NCBI GenBank assembly: GCA_945879625.1
Contig: CAMCVA010000005.1
Coordinates: 96,038-160,037, forward strand
DNA length: 64,000 nt
Direction of reading: 5' to 3'
DNA from: Flavobacterium psychrophilum
Lineage (GTDB): Bacteria; Bacteroidota; Bacteroidia; Flavobacteriales; Flavobacteriaceae
Part shown: positions 60,542 through 64,000 of the stretch, piece after piece
Position numbering within the stretch: position 1 is the first letter of the stretch
Layout of the letters: every line of letters begins with the position of its first letter
Translations under genes and position numbers: made by a program
Notes under the pieces: generated by a model
The model's database searches: none
The model's input: the letters and a program-made list of their open reading frames with translations, nothing else
What the model was told of the DNA's origin: nothing

Positions 60542-61705
60542 ATGAGTAAAATACTAATCATAGAAGACGAAGCCGCCATTCGCAGGGTATTAACCAAAAT
60601 ACTCTCGGAAGAAAGCAGCGCTTATTTGGTCGAGGAAGCTGCCAATGGATTGGAAGGCCTCGAAAAAGTAAAAGTGTCTGATTATGATTTGATTTTGTGC
60701 GACATTAAAATGCCCAAAATGGATGGCGTTGAGGTGTTGGATGCCGTCAAAAAAATAAAACCCGAGATTCCCATGGTGATGATTTCTGGCCATGGAGATA
60801 TGGAAACAGCCATTCAAACCATGCGCATGGGCGCCTTTGATTACATCTCCAAACCACCCGATTTAAATCGGTTGTTGAATACGGTGCGCAATGCCTTAGA
60901 TAAAAAACAGTTGGTGGTTGAAAACACGATTTTGAAAAAAATGGTGAGCCAACAATTTGACATGATTGGCCATTCGGCACCCATAGAAAACATCAAAAAT
61001 ATTATCGCCAAAGTAGCTCCCACCGAGGCCCGTGTGCTCATCACTGGAGCCAATGGTACCGGAAAAGAATTGGTGGCGCGCCAACTGCATGCACAAAGCG
61101 AACGCGCTGCAGCTCCATTGATTGAAGTAAATTGTGCAGCAATTCCTTCGGAGTTAATCGAAAGCGAATTGTTTGGCCACGTGAAAGGCGCTTTTACCTC
61201 GGCCGTAAAAGACCGAGCCGGAAAATTTGAAGCTGCCGATGGCGGAACTTTATTTTTGGATGAAATTGGCGACATGAGTTTATCGGCCCAAGCCAAAGTG
61301 TTGCGTGCCTTACAAGAAAGTATGATTAGCCGCGTAGGCGCCGACAAAGACATTCGCGTGAATGTACGCGTGGTAGCTGCCACCAATAAAGACTTGAAAA
61401 AAGAAATAGAAGCCGGCCGCTTTCGCGAAGATTTATACCACCGCTTGGCCGTGATTCTCATTCCAGTTCCCACGCTCAATGACCGCCGAGATGATATTCC
61501 GTTACTGCTTTCGCATTTTGCGACCAAGATTGCCCAAGAACAAGGCAATGCGCCAAAGGAATTTTCTGCAGCAGCCATAGAATTGCTTCAGGCCTATGAT
61601 TGGACGGGAAACATCCGAGAATTGCGCAATGTAGTGGAGCGATTAATCATCTTGGGAGGAAACGAAATTTCGGCCGATGACGTTACGCTTTTTGCCGCCA
61701 AATAA
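60542..61705 (+). CDS. NtrC-like response regulator without DNA-binding domain
   Basis: A 387-residue protein: receiver domain 1-120 with phospho-acceptor D54 in LILCDIKMPKMDG, then the AAA+ sigma-54 interaction domain about 140-375 (GANGTGKELVARQLHAQSER with Walker A, GHVKGAFTSAVKDRAGKFE, GGTLFLDEIGDM, ARG finger in REDLYHRLAVILIPVPTLNDRRDDIP split). The GAFTGA loop reads GAFTSA. NtrC-family members normally have about 450 residues; the stop comes right after NIRELRNVVERL...DDVTLFAAK, so no Fis-type HTH follows. No downstream frame encodes one. Nine bases after the exporter permease. Confidence 0.93.
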   Translation: MSKILIIEDEAAIRRVLTKILSEESSAYLVEEAANGLEGLEKVKVSDYDLILCDIKMPKMDGVEVLDAVKKIKPEIPMVMISGHGDMETAIQTMRMGAFDYISKPPDLNRLLNTVRNALDKKQLVVENTILKKMVSQQFDMIGHSAPIENIKNIIAKVAPTEARVLITGANGTGKELVARQLHAQSERAAAPLIEVNCAAIPSELIESELFGHVKGAFTSAVKDRAGKFEAADGGTLFLDEIGDMSLSAQAKVLRALQESMISRVGADKDIRVNVRVVAATNKDLKKEIEAGRFREDLYHRLAVILIPVPTLNDRRDDIPLLLSHFATKIAQEQGNAPKEFSAAAIELLQAYDWTGNIRELRNVVERLIILGGNEISADDVTLFAAK

Positions 61706-61740
61706 AATAATGAGCGGGAATACCTGCACTACAAATTAAA

Positions 61741-62355
61741 ATGAATTTAAAAAAAATACATCCTCAACTGCAACAAGCCCTCATTGAAAATGGCTTGACC
61801 GAAGCCAATGACATGCAGCTCGAAACCTATTCGACCATTAAAAGTGGGGTAGATGCCGTCGTGCAATCGGGACCAGCTTCGGGCAAAACAACAACCTTGG
61901 TGCTTCATGTGTTGCAACGCTTAGACAAAGCCCAAGGCGAAAGTACCCGTGCTTTGGTTTTGGTGCACGACCGTGACCAAGTAATCGAAACAGTCAATCT
62001 GTTTAAAACGCTAGGCAATTATATGGATTTACGGGTCTTTGGCGTACATGAAAAAGGCGACACCGATTTTGATAAAAACCACATTTCGCTGGGAATTGAT
62101 GTCTTGGTGGGCACGCCCAATAAAATCAATCAGTTGTTTTCGTCGGCGGGGTTCAATATGAATACCGTCAAGCTTTTTGTGGTTGATGATGCCGATGTGC
62201 AATTTCGCAACCGCATGGATGCCGTGATTCAGCGTTTGGCGATGAGCATCGAAAAAACACAGAAATTATTTTTTACCACTGTCATTACCGAACGGGTAGA
62301 AGTTTTGGCTGAAAAGATTATGATCGAACCCGTATATTTTGAAACAGAAGATTAA
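61741..62355 (+). CDS. Single-RecA-domain DEAD-box-like protein
   Basis: A 204-residue protein that looks like the N-terminal RecA domain of a DEAD-box helicase only. Q-motif-like DMQLETYSTIKSG at 24-36, motif I SGPASGKT (43-50), motif Ib VGTPNKI (124-130), motif II DDAD at 149-152 instead of DEAD, motif III TTV at 179-181 instead of SAT. RecA domain 2 is absent and no frame next to it supplies one. ATP hydrolysis and unwinding are doubtful. Neighbours: the NtrC-like gene (35 bases upstream) and a DUF2007 gene (13 bases downstream). Confidence 0.82.
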   Translation: MNLKKIHPQLQQALIENGLTEANDMQLETYSTIKSGVDAVVQSGPASGKTTTLVLHVLQRLDKAQGESTRALVLVHDRDQVIETVNLFKTLGNYMDLRVFGVHEKGDTDFDKNHISLGIDVLVGTPNKINQLFSSAGFNMNTVKLFVVDDADVQFRNRMDAVIQRLAMSIEKTQKLFFTTVITERVEVLAEKIMIEPVYFETED

Positions 62356-62368
62356 TTAAATACTAAAA

Positions 62369-62587
62369 ATGGGACGAATTAAAATTTTCTCTGGAAGCGA
62401 AATATTGGCTTACGGATTAAAAGAAAAACTAGAAGAAAAAGAAATTGAAGTAATCATGAAAGACAACATCCAATCGGGCCGTTTGGCTGGCTTTGGCACG
62501 GCTGATTTGGCGGTGGAATTGTTTATTCAAGAAAAAGAATATGGCAAAGCCCATCCGGTGCTCGAAGAATTTCGCCTCAGTATATAA
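62369..62587 (+). CDS. DUF2007-family small protein
   Basis: A 72-residue protein with the DUF2007 (putative signal-transducing, GlnB-like ferredoxin fold) pattern: KIFSGSEILAYGLKEKLEE, EVIMKDNIQSGRLAGFGTA split, VELFIQEKEYGKAHPVLEEF. The function is unknown. It sits between the DEAD-like and ABC-F genes, 16 bases before the latter, probably in the same transcript. Confidence 0.88.
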   Translation: MGRIKIFSGSEILAYGLKEKLEEKEIEVIMKDNIQSGRLAGFGTADLAVELFIQEKEYGKAHPVLEEFRLSI

Positions 62588-62603
62588 CCCCTGAAATCAA
62601 TAC

Positions 62604-64000
62604 ATGATTACTGTAAACGACATATCCGTTCAATTTGGCGGAACTACCCTTTTTAGCGAAGTTTCATTCGCCATCAACGAAAACGACAAAATAGCCCTAA
62701 TGGGCAAAAATGGCGCCGGAAAATCTACGCTTTTAAAGATTATTGCCGGAGAAAGCAAACCGTCTACAGGCGCAATTTCGGCACCCAAAGATGCGGTAAT
62801 TGCCTATTTGCCTCAGCATTTGCTCACCAAAGACAATCTTTCGGTTTTTGACGAAACGGCCAAAGCCTTTGCCGAGATTTTCGAAATGAAAAAAGAGATT
62901 GACGAAATCAACGAGCAGCTCACCATTCGTACCGATTACGAAAGCGATGCCTACATGAAACTCATTGAGCGCGTGTCTGAATTGAGCGAAAAATTTTATG
63001 CCATCGAAGAAATAAACTACGAATCCGAAGTAGAAAAAGTACTCAAAGGATTGGGGTTTGAACGCGAAGATTTTACCCGTCCCACCTCAGAATTTTCCGG
63101 AGGTTGGCGCATGCGCATCGAATTGGCTAAAATATTATTGAAAAAACCCGACCTCATTTTGCTCGATGAGCCCACCAACCACATGGATATTGAGAGTATT
63201 CAATGGTTGGAGGATTTCTTGATCAATTCGGCCAAAGCTGTGGTGGTTATTTCGCACGACCGGGCCTTTGTAGATAACATCACCAACCGCACCATTGAAG
63301 TGACCATGGGCCGCATCTACGATTATAAAGCCAAGTACTCGCATTACCTCGAATTGCGCAAAGACCGCCGAGTTCACCAACAAAAGGCCTATGACGAACA
63401 ACAAAAAATGATTGCTGAAAATATGGAATTTATCGAGCGATTTAAAGGCACCTATTCTAAAACCTTGCAAGTACAATCGCGGGTGAAGATGCTCGAAAAA
63501 CTCACGTTGGTTGAGGTAGATGAAGTAGATACCTCGGCCTTGCGCCTCAAGTTTCCGCCTTCGCCCCGCAGTGGACAATACCCGGTTGTGGTGAACGAAT
63601 TGTCTAAATCCTACGGTGATCATGTGGTGTTTAAAGAAGCCAATATGGTTATCGAACGTGGACAAAAAGTGGCTTTTGTAGGTAAAAATGGCGAAGGAAA
63701 ATCAACCATGATCAAAGCCATGATGGGCGAAATAGATTTTCAAGGCAAACTCGAAGTAGGGCACAACGTGCAAATTGGGTATTTTGCCCAAAACCAAGCG
63801 TCTTTGTTGGACGAAAACATGTCGGTTTTTGAGACCATTGACCAAATTGCTGTAGGTGATATTCGCTCTAAAATTAAAGATTTATTGGGTGCTTTTATGT
63901 TTGGCGGCGATGACGTGACCAAAAAAGTAAAAGTGCTTTCGGGTGGCGAAAAAACGCGTTTGGCCATGATCAAATTGTTATTGGAACCCGTAAACGTGTT
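62604..64000 (+). CDS. ABC-F family ATP-binding protein, C-terminus cut by window edge
   Basis: A cytosolic ABC-F protein with two nucleotide-binding domains and no membrane part; these act on ribosomes as translation factors or antibiotic-protection proteins. 465 residues are visible. NBD1: MGKNGAGKSTLLK, SEFSGGWRMRIELAKIL, ILLDEPTNHMDI, SHDRAF. A coiled linker (about 240-290, HQQKAYDEQQKMIAENMEF split) precedes NBD2: VGKNGEGKSTMIK, VKVLSGGEKTRLAMIK. The second Walker B lies to the right of the window. The frame is open to base 64000. Subgroup resembles housekeeping Uup/YbiT types, so a symbol is not given. Confidence 0.95.
   Translation, partial: MITVNDISVQFGGTTLFSEVSFAINENDKIALMGKNGAGKSTLLKIIAGESKPSTGAISAPKDAVIAYLPQHLLTKDNLSVFDETAKAFAEIFEMKKEIDEINEQLTIRTDYESDAYMKLIERVSELSEKFYAIEEINYESEVEKVLKGLGFEREDFTRPTSEFSGGWRMRIELAKILLKKPDLILLDEPTNHMDIESIQWLEDFLINSAKAVVVISHDRAFVDNITNRTIEVTMGRIYDYKAKYSHYLELRKDRRVHQQKAYDEQQKMIAENMEFIERFKGTYSKTLQVQSRVKMLEKLTLVEVDEVDTSALRLKFPPSPRSGQYPVVVNELSKSYGDHVVFKEANMVIERGQKVAFVGKNGEGKSTMIKAMMGEIDFQGKLEVGHNVQIGYFAQNQASLLDENMSVFETIDQIAVGDIRSKIKDLLGAFMFGGDDVTKKVKVLSGGEKTRLAMIKLLLEPVNV

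Noticed and set aside
60841..61578. 245-residue open frame opposite the NtrC-like gene
   Set aside because: Composition and codon use are those of an antisense shadow; the real gene has complete family motifs on the other strand.
1..64000. tRNA, rRNA or tmRNA genes
   Set aside because: No cloverleaf-like or conserved RNA sequence was recognised in the gaps.

Overview
The window looks like chromosomal DNA of a member of the Flavobacteriaceae, probably Flavobacterium or a close relative. Three things support this: type IX secretion (T9SS) C-terminal sorting domains and a gliding-motility-type C-terminus; promoters with the Bacteroidetes -7 element TAnnTTTG and a TTTG/TTG -33 element instead of sigma-70 boxes; and gene neighbourhoods I know from that family (parA-parB-DUF5683-dapB-lepB-WbqC, mutL-rhomboid-rhomboid, grpE-dnaJ followed by an ABC exporter and an NtrC-like protein). 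The DNA is AT-rich. I saw no rRNA or tRNA gene, prophage, insertion sequence or CRISPR array. Both window ends cut a gene: htpG on the left and an ABC-F ATPase on the right.

Layout. 0-6.7 kb: htpG, a TetR-like/ABC1-kinase pair, an orphan ABC ATPase, a T9SS-secreted YCF48-like protein and a FabH-type synthase. 6.8-11.4 kb: a 1538-residue T9SS type-B surface protein with nine related modules. 11.7-14.4 kb: argS and a lipoprotein made of a tandem duplication. 14.4-18.0 kb: a tightly packed six-gene minus-strand operon in which every product has an export signal or membrane anchor (ankyrin protein, DOMON/T9SS protein, OB-fold protein, DUF5777 beta-barrel, c-type cytochrome lipoprotein, YceI). This is my best candidate for an undescribed system, possibly electron or heme traffic across the envelope. 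18-31.9 kb: ffh, folD, rluF, a hydrolase, a cysteine-free 'zinc-ribbon' protein, a Nif3-like protein, lpxK, a purine nucleoside phosphorylase, lipA-gap-hybrid histidine kinase, and an MFS transporter.

32-33.3 kb is an accessory-like patch: a short PhnA-domain protein and a lysine-rich histone-like protein lying between two tracts of dispersed purine/pyrimidine-asymmetric repeats; the second tract runs into the last codons of a sigma-factor gene. 33.3-40.4 kb: sigma factor, glycosyltransferase, then a five-gene operon (rhodanese-thioredoxin lipoprotein, DUF2461, glycosyltransferase, asnB, murB). 40.4-47.8 kb: recF, a TPR membrane protein, ribH, mutL, two rhomboid proteases and an EEP-family protein. 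47.8-53 kb: the parA to WbqC operon. 53-55.1 kb: PadR regulator plus PspC protein with a likely operator. 55.3-64 kb: an SDR-family protein, grpE-dnaJ, ABC-2 exporter, an NtrC-like protein without DNA-binding domain, a one-domain DEAD-like protein, DUF2007 and an ABC-F protein.

A theme across the window is loss of expected parts from otherwise well conserved proteins: DnaJ keeps only one of two zinc sites, the C4-type zinc-ribbon protein has no cysteine, the PhnA protein lacks its zinc ribbon, the NtrC-like protein lacks its HTH, and the DEAD-like protein has only one RecA domain. All function assignments are from reading sequence and family knowledge; no database search was run.
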